Source: Branchipolynoe longqiensis
Lineage: Eukaryota; Annelida; Polychaeta; Phyllodocida; Polynoidae
Direction of reading: 5' to 3'
NCBI GenBank assembly: GCA_030323885.1
Contig: CM059190.1
Span: forward strand, 101,602,483 to 101,666,482
Length of the DNA: 64,000 bases
Part shown: positions 11,731 to 24,117 of the stretch, one piece after another
Layout: each line of letters opens with the position of its first letter
Position numbering within the stretch: position 1 is the stretch's first letter
Program-made: the position numbers and the translations under genes
Notes under the pieces: generated by a model
The model's input: only the letters and a program-made list of their open reading frames with translations
Told to the model about the DNA's origin: nothing
Databases searched by the model: none

Positions 11731-12885
11731 CAATCAGATTGCATATACCTACGCGCATATAAAATCATGTCCTTCGATTATATTACATAACATGATAATA
11801 CACCCATCAACTGATTATACACCCGCAGTTCGCTGACTCAAGCTGCTGTCTTCACCTCAGTAGATATGTGAGCACAATCTGAATGAAGCTCCATACTCGG
11901 TCATTAGAAACTACTCTATTGCCAGCCACAAAACTATCAAACTAGAAGCCAGCATCATGCCACATAACTAGTCCGGTGAACACAGCGAGACAAATGTTAA
12001 AACAGCACTTTCAGGTAATGTTCGACTATACAAGTATCCAGTCACATCAGACTGTTCGCAATGGGATACCGTAAAACCCCTAATAAAGTAATAGACACAT
12101 GTGCGCATAAGGAATTATAAATAAAATGTGCAAAAATCAGTGTGATTGCCCCTTAGTTGACTGCCCTTAAAGACAATATTTGCATGTTTTCCCCACAACA
12201 TAAATAAGGGGCAAGCGCTGTGGGTGGGGTGTTGTGGGATGTGGGTATATATATAAGGAGGGAGCAGGCATATGTATAAGGGGGTGGGGAGGCATTGAGT
12301 AATGTGAATACGGATACATATGGGGGGGGGGGGCAGGTGTTGTAGGAGGTGGTTACACATATATGAGGGTGGGGGGGGGGGGGGAGGCCTTGTGTAATGT
12401 GAATACAGATATATAAGGGGGCGGGGGACTGGGGTTGTACGAGGGGGGTTACACATATATGGGGGAAGGGGGAGGGGAGGCTTTGTGGAATGTGAGTACA
12501 GATGTAACAGCAGTTGGAGAGAGACACAGTGGGACACACCGTTGGGTACAGATAACAGAAGTGAAATCATCTGGTCTATGATGTGCGAAGAATGCGCTTT
12601 AACGTGGAACAGGAGACCCAGAGACGAGGCGATTCCCTACTTCTGTTTGTTCTATTGCGCGACACATCTTCTTCTATTCAATAGCCCTATGGAATTGTGT
12701 TATAAGGCAGTGGTTTGATTCCTATATTGGAATTCGCTGAAAGGCAGTGTGATACACAGTTCCCATGGAATAGACCTAACACACAAACCTGGGTGTTCTA
12801 CGTAAAGCGAGAAAAGGAAAAGGACATACACTAGAACTACTCTCCAGACCATAAATGTCATATTAGCGCCCATGTGTTCCTAACT

Positions 12886-13550
12886 GTCTTGCGTGAAGAA
12901 GGTGGCAATGTGTTGCTAACGGCCTTGCATGAAGACAGCAGCAATGTACCAGTATCCACCTTGCATGAAGACTGGCAATGTGTTGCCAACCACCTTGCAT
13001 GAAGACAGCAGCAATGTGCCGGTAACCACCTTGCATGAAGAAGGTGGCGATGTGTTGCTAACTGCCTTGCATGAAGACAGCAGCAATGTGCCAGTAACCA
13101 CCTTGCATGAAGACAGTGGCAATGTGTTGCTAACCGCCTTGCATGAAGACGGCAGCAATGTGCCAGTAACTACCTTGCATGAAGACAGTGGCAATGTGTT
13201 GCTAACCACCTTGCATGAAGATGGCAGCAATGTGCCGGTAACCGCCTTGCATAAAGACGGTGGCAATGTGTTGCCAACCACCTTGCATGAAGACAGCAGC
13301 AATGTGCCGGTAACCGCCTTGCATGAAGAAGGTGGCAATGTGTTGCTAACTGCCCTGCATGAAGACAGCAGCAATGTGCCAGTAACCACCTTGCATGAAG
13401 ACAGTGGCAATGTGTTGCTAACTGCCTTGCAGGAAGGCGGCAGCAATGTGCCAGTAACTACCTTGCATGAAGACAGTGGCAATGTGTTGCTAACCACCTT
13501 GCATGAAGACGGCAGCAATGTGCCAGTAACTGCCTTGCACGGAGACAGTA
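12886..13550. repeat. 36-bp minisatellite with alternating 72-bp order
   Basis: About 18 units alternate between a GCAGCAATGTGCCAGTAAC type and a GGTGGCAATGTGTTGCTAAC type, each followed by CTTGCATGAAGAC. Because 36 is a multiple of 3, it is open in frame on both strands: plus 12929-13612 (227 codons, 12-residue units like LHEDSSNVPVTT) and minus 12916-13518. One 3-nt deletion near 12970 keeps the frame. I regard it as a minisatellite unless expression is shown. Confidence 0.9.
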
Positions 13551-13904
13551 AGCTAATTGTGGTTCACTGTAGTAAAGTACGGTTTTGTCTGGTAAAATCA
13601 TATATATCCTAAAACCCTTCGCTAGTCCTATTTAAAGAGACAGGCCCAGTGTTTGATGTGATGAATAAGTCTATTTCAGTGGCAGGTCTTTCTGCTGTAT
13701 GTCAACTCAAATAAAATAAATGATCTCCAAGGATGTGCATGCATTTAAGCAAGGCTGTCCTGTTCAACATTCCACACACAAAGATTCACACGCATGCATG
13801 TCACTGAGCTATTCAATTGCTGCTGCGACTACCCGAATGTGTTATTACATTATTCATTACACTCGTTGATTAAGCCACGGAAATTTCAATCACGGACAAT
13901 TGGT

Positions 13905-14053
13905 CTTCCTCATTCCACTGCTCCTTGCCCTATCCTAGTAATGCCAAATGCCAGGCTGGGTAGTGACACATATACATTTTAAAGTCATTGGTTTGACATG
14001 GCCTGCCATACGGGAAGCGGACGTGCAACTCATTCAGCTATCCTGTCTGGTTA
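13905..14053 (-). mobile_element. SINE fragment, head half
   Basis: It runs from CCTTGCCCTATCCTAGTAAT through CATTGGTTTGACATG to a head-like end GCTATCCTGTCTGG. Confidence 0.6.
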
Positions 14054-14409
14054 ATTCACTATTAGTACATACTGGTGTGTGCTAATTTATCAAGCCGCAT
14101 CCAGACAGTCTTTGGATATCTACATCATACATGCTTGTCTGGCATAACTTACTAAACAAGATTCTAAACAATTCTGATTCAGTAAACATCATTAACCGAT
14201 CTCCATTGATACCAAACAACCGAAGAAGAGAAAGACTATGTCAATGAAAGTAGTATCTAGGCTCATATCAGCTGACAGGAAGTACACAGATCCTTTGAGA
14301 AAAGATTCACCATAGTATGGGTGAATGACAACAATGCTTAAACCCGAGCAAAAACAGTATTTATCTATATTGGTGTAAAGTTGAGAAATTGGTAGAGAAT
14401 GCACACACA

Positions 14410-14640
14410 AAAAAACACCCCAAGATGGCTGCCATAAAAAGCTCCCAATTCAAGTATTGAAGTCTATTAATCTACATGATTTCATAACTGTGTCACTCTA
14501 AAATAGCAGGTTATGATAAACAAGTATCAGACCTATATATTTAGCATATTTCATTGTAAATTCATGCGGTTATTATATCCATAACCCAGCCTCCCGACAC
14601 TTTTTCTAATCGGTTGTTCACACCCGTCACAGGATGTAAC
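14410..14640. repeat. Dispersed repeat, partner of 32230-32470
   Basis: TCTATTAATCTACATGATT, ATAGCAGGTTATGATAAAC and CATAACCCAGCCTCCC match the second copy in the same orientation over about 220 bp. No terminal repeats are seen and the class is unknown. Confidence 0.65.
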
Positions 14641-15694
14641 TAACAGATTCTTAGCCATGCAAACATGTGTAAAAACTGTATAACTTAATGATACAGCTTA
14701 TTCATACCTCCTATGGTGATACATATTAGAAAATCAGTTCACAAAATAGGATATATTCAATTACACCACACTGCTGACAATACTATTGGGCTTGCAAGTG
14801 ATTTTAGAAGACCCCCTTTACCAAAAAGATTCTACAGAACAAAAATAAACGCAACACAACTGATTGACAGACAGCTGTGTGGCTGTTTGAACTTTCAGGG
14901 TAATGGGGAGGGGAATAGCTGGAGAGAAATAGGGAGGCGGCGGGGTGTTTCTTGTCCATACCTGAACCATTGTTTGTAAGAGTGTACAGCATAGTTAACT
15001 CCTGGATAGTCCGTCTTCACGTAAGGGACCATTCAAACATTATAGGGGTGGGTGAGGGGGTGTAGGTCTAAGCTTATGTGGCATGTAGAAAGGAGGCCTA
15101 ATTTTGACAAAAATATCGCTACGTAATATTTAACAGCCACATTTCTGGAAAGTCAATATCCAACGGCGGAACAGATTTCTGTCATTCAGTTTGCTATTTA
15201 ATATTAAAAAGTCATTTATCTGTCAATCTTATTGGTGGAAAAAGTAGTTTGAATTACCAGTGTGATAAGGCAGTTTCAAAGGTGTGAGGGGAGTGTGTGG
15301 TGTGGTGTGTACAGTAGTGCGCGTGTGTGTGTATGTGCGGTAGTGACCTATGTACAAACATTTTGTTAAGTATGTGAAAGATATTGTATATAGATGGCAG
15401 TGTGGTAAGCTATCCACGCCTATTTGAATTTCTAAGAAGAGGGAATCTTCATCCATAGATCAATGTCCTCGAAGAAAAACAAGGACAGTGTGCACAGCTT
15501 GTGAAAACCAGGTACCAGGGCCTGTCCACAGTTTAGAACCAGTTTAGTTACCTGTAGCACAACTTTCACAGGTGCCGAGCCGATGTAGTTTACGATATGT
15601 CAGTATTGCGCATGTGGTGGAAATGCTTGGTGTTTCTTGGTGGGGTTCCTCCTCCTTTTTCTGAGAGGAAGCGGCGGTGGGGGCCTATGCTTAA

Positions 15695-16042
15695 AACTAC
15701 ATAACTCGATGAAAGCTTCAAATTTTCTGAACCAAAACACTTAGAAAAATCTGATCCTATATATCCAACTTAGATATTGTTACGCTTATTGGACATTTAT
15801 TGCAGTTTTGGTGCTCCTGTGACATCTATTCTTCTACACCAGGAAACGGGTAAACAAAGCCAGCATTTCGGTGTGCACACCAAAATTAATTTGTCATGTT
15901 TTCACTTTAAAAGAACCCTTCAAAGTTAACCATTTAAAATAGGTTACTTCAAACTAAAGGACAGTAGATTATAATGATCAACCTAATTTAGTTAAAAAAA
16001 TTAAAATATGGCAGAAGATTCAAACCATCGGATTATGCAACT
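15695..16042 (+). mobile_element. TTAA-flanked 348-bp element
   Basis: TTAA at 15691-15694 and 16043-16046. The ends are AACTACATAACTCGATG and, inverted, AGTTGCATAATCCGATG. Its length is identical to the copy at 7063. Confidence 0.85.
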
Positions 16043-16151
16043 TTAAGCCACTCAGGGGGAATCCATTCAAGCTGCAATTTAGGCAACATGACAAAGAGAG
16101 CAGACATTCCACGTGCTTCTTTCTGCGCAGCCCTGAGGTACAATAGATACA

Positions 16152-16378
16152 CAGCACACCTCATGGCGACTTTATAGTGCTGCCCCACTGGAAGACCAGG
16201 CCGCCAGCACTATGATCTGATATCCCACTCAGTCACATTATCCTGACGCTGAGCCAACCAGTCCTTGCCCTATAGTAATAATGCCGAGCGCCAGGCTAGG
16301 AAGCAACAATTATCAATTTACTCGACAAGCGTTCGAACCCATGACTCCACTATCTACCAACACGGGAGACAGACGTCT
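16152..16378 (-). mobile_element. tRNA-derived SINE (head type 2), 3'-truncated
   Basis: Body from CTCATGGCGACTTTATAG to GTTCGAACCCATGACTCC and ACACGGGAGACAGACG. The tail is missing. Confidence 0.8.
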
Positions 16379-16429
16379 GGTCAGGAGTGGGTGAGTGGTG
16401 GCTGACTGGTGGATGGGCGAGGAGCAGAT

Positions 16430-16722
16430 GTTTGTTTGAGCTTTAGGTCCTGGCAACATATTATCTGGACTTGTGACAGTGCGCACTCATGGCAATTTTA
16501 TAGTGCTATCCCACTGGGAGACCTGGTCGCTGGCATCATGACCCCATTTCCTACTTAGTGTCATTATCCGGATACTGAGCTAACCAGTCCTTGCCCTATC
16601 CTATTAATGCCAAGCAAAATGCTAGGTAGCGACAACTATCAATTTTGTAAGTTATTTGTTTGATTCTCGATCTTCCGCACGGGAAGCCTGTCCTCTACCG
16701 ATTCAGCCACCGCATCCGGTAT
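16430..16722 (-). mobile_element. tRNA-derived SINE (head type 1)
   Basis: It begins with a GTTTGTTTGAG tail complement and ends CTACCGATTCAGCCACCGC. It lies directly after a type 2 copy in the same orientation. Confidence 0.85.
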
Positions 16723-17459
16723 GTGAGGAGTGAATAGGCGAGTGGGTGAGTAGGTGAATGAGTGAGTAATGCCATGCCTGCAATAAAACCTGTATTCACA
16801 CCACGCAATCACACAGCGGCTAGGCATCATTTTCTCAATGCAGTGGGCTTCATTCAGTCAATAAGCATTTACTTACTACATACACATCATGAATTGTTCC
16901 CATCTTAATGAAAGTTGTACCCATATCTAGCTTTTATTCTTGTATTTGTTGTTTAAGACAAAACACATTAAAATAGGTATACCCACTCATTTTTTTCAAA
17001 TTGACCAAATCAGATGAAACTCGCAGGAAACATACCTCCTACCAAAGTATGATCACATGCAAAATTACAAGGCACTAGCTGCATTCGAAAATGAGATATG
17101 ACAGGTTAAAGAGACGTTTATTTTGGCTGTTTGCACAAATAATTCAAACTGCCATTTTTCAAAACTCATAAAATTTAAACTATTGATAATACAGCGCTCA
17201 TATTTGGTACACACCATATCTATAGCACAATTATCAAATGTATTTTTTTCCTAGTCATACAATAGAGGAAGAAAGAAGATATGAGGCCTCAAAATGACAT
17301 TTTGTGTGATTTGCACAATTGAAATACAATTCGTTTTTTCAAATTTTGTCTTTGTTGAAATGTTTGTATATAATCAATTCTGCCATCAGTTAACAATGTA
17401 CAAGCAAAACATTTGATAGATATCATAAATATAATGGATATAATTAGAACATACATGTG

Positions 17460-18110
17460 CTATTGCAGGGTAATATACATGTGCTATGGCATGGTTATAT
17501 ATCATTTTAAAGAGCGATGTCTCATCTTTTTAATGGCATAGATTTTTTTTTAGAACTGATCACAGCACAATTTTTGGGGGAGGGTAAATAAATTGATTTT
17601 TGTTAAACCACCAAAAAAATTAACAAAAAAAACTGGAGTTTCCGATGGCGATATTTCTGGGTAATGTTGAATATCATTTAAAGACCCCTTTCTCCTCTTT
17701 TTAATGGTATACAGGTCTTTGAAAAGTGATCCCAGCCTAAAATGTTATGGTCAGGGTAAATAAATTCATAAATATATATATTTTTTAAACAAACAAACAA
17801 ATCAGACTTTCCAGGAGTGGTATTTCCGAGTCATCTCATATATCATTTTAAAGAGCGATTTCTCCTCCTTTTAATGGTATACAGTTCTTTGAGAACTAAT
17901 CAGAGCCTAAAATTGTATGGTCATGGTAAATATATTCATTACAAAAAATAAAAGCAATTTAAACTAAACAAAAAGAAACATACTTAACGAGGACAGTATT
18001 TCCAGGTCATGTTATATATCATTTTAAAGAGTTAATTCTCCTCTATTTTATGGTACAGAGTTCTTTGAGAACTGATCACAGCCTAAAATTGTATTAAGTG
18101 TCAAAGTGGA
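17460..18110. repeat. Diverged tandem repeat, about 174-bp unit, four copies
   Basis: ATATCATTTTAAAGAG-like blocks recur near 17497, 17670, 17840 and 18015. Each is followed by CTCCTCTTTTTAATGGTAT, TTCTTTGAGAACTGATCACA and CAGCCTAAAATTGTATGG. The units are nucleosome-sized and AT-rich, at the 3' side of the last kinase exon. Confidence 0.8.
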
Positions 18111-18744
18111 TACAGCAACTTTAACTTGTTCAAAAAAATGTAAAACCTAAATGCATTATTACAAAAATCACACTTCATCATTGGTCAAGATCATAGCTTT
18201 CCATTGATATAAGGCTCATTCTGGTTGGTCAATGCTAAGAGCAGTAACAAATATTTTGGGGAGTCCAAAACGCTTTGCCAGTCTGGTCACTTTCCAAAAG
18301 TGGCTGTGCATAGTTTGAAACATGATACACACTAAGGGATTCAAGCTACTAAAGTGAACGAATCACACTCTCACACTCTCACATATAATAAGGCCTCAGA
18401 TGGAAGGTAGAAACATTATTTTAATCATTAAATCATATTTCTAGCTTGGGTATGGATTATTTGTTGAGATACAACAGGGCAAACTTCAGCAAAGTTAGGT
18501 GTGCTTTGGCCTTGTCCTATACGGTTATAGAGGGAGTGGGCATACCTAATTAAAAACCATCACATCATGTGTTACTTTTTTTCATATCAAAAGCCAAAAA
18601 AGTCAATAACAATAATGTGTACATTAGAAAAAAGAAATAGAAAAACTTGACCAACCTGAAATCTTCCCTCTCTAAAAAGCATAAACACAAGAGGTTCTAC
18701 AAGATGTGCTACCAGAGAGCCAAATACCAAAAACCACAACTTGC

Positions 18745-18931
18745 CTGCAGGTGTGGGTACTTTGGCAGCCTTTTGCTTGAGGATGGTCCAGTCAAATACG
18801 TAGTCGTATTGGTGGTTGAGGGTGCGGAACAGGATGCGGAACAGCTGTCGCAGGTACATGTAGTCTGGAGCCTCCTCGAAGCGAAGGCCACGACAATAAT
18901 TCAGGTACATGGCAAACTCAGCCGGGTAGCC
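18745..18931 (-). CDS. CSNK1A1: Casein kinase I alpha, end of kinase domain
   Basis: This exon starts after CTCTTTCAG and reads [20 protein letters not shown], then [20 protein letters not shown] and [22 protein letters not shown], plus one base of the next codon. It closes the kinase lobe and begins the variable tail. I place the end at CCTGCAG|GCAAGT, a strong GC-type donor. This gives phase 1 splitting a Gly/Ala codon at the same place where human isoforms diverge (TPTG|). The alternative is a weak GT donor at KAAK|GTACCC. Without splicing the frame runs on for 53 residues into a hydrophobic stretch ([20 protein letters not shown]) and stops at 18587. Confidence 0.9.
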
Positions 18932-19007
18932 CTGAAAGAGACGTATCATCTACAGCACCGGTCTCACTGTACATATTATAGCACTATTTGAAAAAGGGCA
19001 CTTCTTT

Positions 19008-19222
19008 TGGTTGTTGGTTGGTTATTGGAGGTCACATCAGGACGGGTATCGACTTGTGACAGTGTGCACTCATGGCGACTTTATAGTGCTGCCCCTCTGG
19101 GAAATCAGGCCACCGACACCATGACCTGATATCCCACTCAGTCATATTATCCTGACACTGAGCTAACCAGTAATTGCCATATCTTATTAATGCTGAGCAC
19201 AATGCTAGGAATCGACAGTGGA
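19008..19222 (-). mobile_element. SINE, head lost, in a short kinase intron
   Basis: A GGTTGGTTATTGG tail complement, the 3' end and body up to GCTAGGAATCGACAG. It occupies nearly half of the 478-bp intron. Confidence 0.8.
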
Positions 19223-19409
19223 CGTTAATCATTTATTTTCAATCTAAGCACTAAATATACTGCAGGACTGACATTTGATCCTCACTTCAAAAATGAAGCT
19301 CCAAACAAATAAAAGGTTTCGCTCAGCATTGAAAACAAGTTCCATCATGAACTTATATGATAGGGACAGAGTAAATAAACCATCATTAAAAATAAAAATG
19401 CACCCTTAC

Positions 19410-19484
19410 CTTACAGAGCACCTCCACAGGTGTCGCCATTTTTTTCTCACTAATTTTCTCGTATTTTTGTTTCTTTGTAGCCGC
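19410..19484 (-). CDS. CSNK1A1: Casein kinase I alpha, short linker exon
   Basis: This 75-nt, phase 0 exon is too short for a long open frame, and I found it by looking for the expected junction. It reads [20 protein letters not shown] then EVLCK, matching the segment after WQGLK and before GFPAEF in animal CK1 alpha. KKM followed by TPVEVLCKG is typical of alpha. The acceptor is CTCTTTACAG|GCG and the donor AAG|GTAAGG, which is close to consensus. The following intron is only 478 bp and contains a SINE (19008-19222) running in the same direction as the gene. Confidence 0.95.
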
Positions 19485-20911
19485 CTGTAAAGAGATTGTG
19501 AGCATAAGGTTTCGCTGCACGTGGAACAGTTCCATGTTGTTTCAGGCGTGTATCGAATGGAGGCATAAAAATGATGCGCATGTATTGAGAATAGGTACTT
19601 TCATAATGAAATGTATTATTATAACGCAGGCAAATGTTAATATGCAGGTCTACATTCAATCGGTCACATTTTATACTTGAATGCTATTTATTAGTGATAA
19701 GAATACTAGGATGTGCAGATAGATAACAAAAATTTGAAGGCTTCAAAACAGATGGGATTATAACAACCCATCATTTAAAGGGAAAAAAATCTCTTCAGCA
19801 AAGAACTTAATCTAAAACGAAAGACATTCATATTCTAAGAATTAATAACTACAAAAGGAAAATTCACAGAACTACACAATGCAAAGCACAACTAAAACAA
19901 GTCCAGATAATCTAACAAAGAAAACACAAATTACATATATACAGAGGAATTGAGAATTCATGCAACTATCTTTCTAGTGGGTCATAAACTTGCGAACACA
20001 GTTGACTGCCTCAGTATATATTGTTAATCAAGACTTTCTCTATTTTAAACAATTTAACAAACAAACAAAAGTAATTACAGAAGAAAATGGGGGGGGGGGA
20101 TAACATTACTAGCAAAGGTTCAAATGTTGGTATTTTAAAATCAAAGTTTGCTTGTTCATGTAGACAACGTTTGAAGAGTGTATTTTCTATATATAGATAC
20201 ATATTTTAGCGGTAAGTTTTTAGTTTCAGAACAATTGAAAGTCAGTCACGTGCCCGGAAGTAAAGCAGCCATTTCTGGAAAAGGTTAAGTTTCAGAGGGT
20301 GGGTGCAGAGCAGTGGTGGTGACGGTGGCTTAGAGAGGTTAATTTGGGGGGTGGGTGGGGGGAGGTAATGTTACTGCTAATCAGAATATATTTCAACACC
20401 TTAAATTAGTACTTTCAACTCAACAGCATAACTTTAGTCGCGAAACTATCCGACTGGCCTGCTTATGTGGGGTGCTCTAAAAGGGGATCATTGTGAATTC
20501 AGTATTACATGAGACGCGACAGTAATCAATTCGCTGAACTGAATGAGTATCTCGTAAAACTATACTACTGCACATCCCCATAGCACATGGTACTACTGAT
20601 GGTGCTTGGTGGGTGGGCGGGTGGTGATGGCTGGGGTAGAGGTGGGTTAGGGGTTGGGTTTGGGTAGGTGTTGGTTAATCCTCCCCCCCCTCCCCCCCCA
20701 CAGTTAGAAAGTTCATGGTCAGTTCCAGGCAGTGTTAATACGTGAGCAGCCTATGATTACGATAACATTATTAACCCTTCACCATTGATGTCACACAACT
20801 TAATAGATCACACACAAACACACTAAGTTAGCCTGAGATCTAGACCCTCTCCCGCCCTACCCCACTCCACTACTACTCATCGCCAAAGTGTTTCAAAGTG
20901 TGCGCCTTCCA

Positions 20912-20974
20912 TTTCGGCTTACGCTTTGGAACCACCACAACAGAACACTCGGCCAGCGGTGACGTAAGCCGAAA
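20912..20974. other. Inverted repeat
   Basis: TTTCGGCTTACG (20912-20923) and CGTAAGCCGAAA (20963-20974) pair perfectly across a 39-nt loop. Confidence 0.8.
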
Positions 20975-21844
20975 AGCACTAACTTAGCATCATTAAAACC
21001 GAAACTTTTATAAATAAATTATGAGCGTAGTGGACTGGGGAAAGGCGAAAGGACTCATTCCAAAACCAAGACCCTTATTTAATTCTTTTTTTTTAATCAG
21101 CGATATAAGAGGTGTGTTTTTTAAAAACAAAGAACGCATGAAAAGAATTTCCCATAAGCATACCCTATAAAATAAACTACTTGAGTCTAAAATACAATTT
21201 TTCTACATGATCAATGCTACTGAATGCATTGTTTTTTTGGTGGTGGGAAAAGGGGTTGGAAGGTTGGGTTATTTGGGGTTTTTAAAAGTGATTTTTGTTG
21301 TTTGTAACCAAGTTTTGCCATCGAGATTTCAGGTTTGATAATCTTGATTTCAATTAATCAATTACTGTACGATATGTCAATTTCCTTATGGCTCATGCTC
21401 TGAATTCTGACCGGGCGGAGGGGCATGGCAGGTTCCGAAAGCACGCTGCGTGCTGTTAGTTGGAAGAAACCAGCGGGCCGCAGACTAGCAACATTACGAG
21501 GCAAGACCGCCATCATCTAAGCCATAATACAGGTTACACGATGAAGAAAGATGGGAAGAGCTGGGGGGCGGGGGATGGGAGGGACGGGAGAAAAAAAATC
21601 AAATGTAATTCTAATCAAATGCATGTCAAAATTGTAAGCCTTAATTGCAATAATTCATACCACATGAAAATCTGTTTGACTATTTTCTTTTCCCCCCCAT
21701 TCATCTAGTCTTTTTGGTGTTTTTTCTTAAACAGAAAGAACTACGTCAGGAGAGATATATATTTCAATGTAGGCTATAAACTTTCAAAAGTAGCATATAC
21801 TGTTTTTAGTTTTTACAATGGGCTTTCCGCTTTTTAAAGGCAAA

Positions 21845-21890
21845 TCTAATATATAATATATATATATTATATATAATATATATATATATA
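21845..21890. repeat. TA microsatellite
   Basis: ATATAT run, partly self-complementary. Confidence 0.9.
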
Positions 21891-21921
21891 GTTTTCTTTC
21901 AGGGGTTCTTTACTGAGCGGA

Positions 21922-22312
21922 GAGTTACAACGAAAGTAATAGTAGGAGTAGTAATAATGACGCTGGGGCCTGCCTGGTAGATGACAAGGCGCAGCTAGCG
22001 AGACTAGACACACACTGGGACACCTACCTGCGACTGACCATCAGACAGAACCAGCAGCGCGAATGGCCAAAATCTTTGTCACCACCCACCCTCAGCCACC
22101 AGAGGAAGGAGGGGGCCCCCACCTGCCCCATCGCCCATGCGCAAGGGCACAAAGTCATTCAGGACACTGGGCACAGTGCCCCCTCAAAGTGCTGCAGGCG
22201 CGTCTTACTACTGACTTGTTCTTTTTTTTTTCTGTGGAAACTTTCATTGCGTGAACGTTCCAGAAAACTCAGTTACAAAGTCAGAAGTGGAGGGGAAAAG
22301 ATAGCAACTTAA
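21922..22312 (+). other. GC-rich island with an open frame, unrecognised
   Basis: The segment 21990-22210 is much richer in GC than its surroundings. A plus-strand frame is open from after a stop near 21915 to 22312 (DDKAQLARLDTHWDTYLRLT, then IRQNQQREWPK). On the minus strand there is a donor-like CGCAG|GTAGGTG at 22029. It could be an exon on either strand, a regulatory island, or chance. I recognise no family. Confidence 0.25.
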
Positions 22313-22595
22313 AAAACGAAAGTAAAATTAGAAATAAACAGAAATCCTAAAAAATTACTAAAAACAATTATAGATAGGCAAGACAAATTTACATCTGTAG
22401 CTAGTGCAAATTTAAAAATATTGGTTTATTCGTTATCTTTTTTGTTTCGTTTTAAACAGTCCAATTCGCAGATACAAATAAACGACGATTAATTCTAATG
22501 GGGTAAAAATACTACTACGGTTAACTTCATACATCATGTGTAAATAGCAAATACAGAAATGCTGGGATTCCCACACCATTTCAGTGAAATGAAAA

Positions 22596-22640
22596 ATATA
22601 TATATATATATATATATAATTAAAAAATATATATAAATAT
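22596..22640. repeat. TA microsatellite
   Basis: TATATATA run followed by AAAATATATATAAAT. Confidence 0.9.
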
Positions 22641-24117
22641 TAATAACAAAACTTTTGGCCATTCGCGATATTAGGTCACCTTACCCATCTCTTTGCCAAA
22701 TTTGTTTTGTGGTAAAAAATGATACTTGGTTACCATGGTTACCTGGCTGAGCTAGTTGAGTGTCGGGATTCTCAGTCTTACCTTTGGGGTCTGTGAACGG
22801 GAAAGAAAGTGTCTAAACAATGGGTTAGGTAGAATTTGAGGATGGAACTGGTTCGTTCTTCGATATAGATATAGGGAAAAAAATTACCAGGTAGCTAATG
22901 ACAAACTGGTCTTAGCCAAAAATACATTCAACTCCTGCTTATAGTAAGGAGATAGTGAATATGTATGCATATAAATATATATAGATAGATAGAACAAAGA
23001 CGTTGGCATATGTAATATTGCGATTCATGTAAATAATATCAATAAGCCAAGAAGTAGCCAGTGTTTAAATTAACACTTAAAAAATAAGGTCACAGAAATT
23101 TTGACATGCATTTTTTAAATATTGTTTTTTTTTTTTTTTTTACATTTGCGTCTTTAAAATTCTGTTGTCTACCCCCGCGTAGTTAAAATGTCGGAGATTA
23201 GGCTGTGAGAGGTATGCTGTCCTCTACATTTGGGGCGCCCAGTGTGTAAGAAACACATGCGGATTTATTACAGTTTACATGTGTGACATCAACGTTGCTG
23301 ACATCACTGCCAATGTGGCCTGCCGAGTGAGGCATTACCGACCACTGCCATCTTCCAACCAGACACTACTAGTAACTACTAGCCACTAGCAAAACCCCAG
23401 AGCCCGGGGTCACAAACCTACATCATCCACAACAGCTTACCCGCAGAAATACTACTTCAGTGTGGCCCCCCTTTCCACACCCCCTTTGTTGGAATAAGCC
23501 CCCCCGACCCCCCACTCGCTGTCTCTCTTTTTTATTATTAAGTTCATGAAGGGCATTGTGGCAATTCGGGGCAAGTGTATCATGTGTGTGTGTGTAAGGC
23601 GGTGGGGGTGGATGGGGCCGGGTGGGGCACTGTATTGCTTGTACCTCTCGTGGCCGCATGAGGAACCAAACAACAAAGCCCCACCAATGTAGGAGTAACT
23701 TGTCGGGCAGTGGAACGAGGCCTGCCCGGTAGGAGGCGTGGCGGGAAATGATAATCACGTACAAAATGGGGCAACCTAGAGTCCTGCCGCCATGAGCGTA
23801 GAACCGTGTCGAGGTGTTGATGAGAAGTTCAGAATAATGTTTCGCGAAGTGTCAAAACAGTGAACAGATCAAAAATTGTACAGATACTCGAATAGTGAGC
23901 ACTACATAAAGGCAGCCTCTTTTTCTCGGCCTTGGGCCTCGTCCCAAGCACACCCAGTGTGGTCAGGGTGAACACGAGTAGTTGTTATTGTTGTTGTTGT
24001 TGGGTGTTGTTGGTGTTGCTGCTTCCCCACTGCTGATGTGTTGGAGCAGGGTGAAGGGAGACCCATGAGAACAGGGACAGTCACGCCTCACTAATCACAG
24101 TTTACACACACACAACG

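Larger units (their letters stand above)
9351..12885. other. Intergenic or intronic sequence
   Basis: One SINE and one hairpin are listed. G-rich simple sequence lies at 11107-11250 and 12180-12480 (TATAAGGGGGTGGGG-like units on plus). No exon is recognised. Confidence 0.6.
13551..17459. other. Intergenic or intronic sequence
   Basis: It holds three SINE copies, one TTAA element and one dispersed repeat. 16860-17460 is plain AT-rich sequence. No exon is recognised. Confidence 0.6.

Noticed and set aside
12929..13612. 227-codon frame as a repeat-protein gene
   Set aside because: It is produced by a 36-bp unit whose length is a multiple of three; the other strand is equally open. No start context or splice sites were seen.
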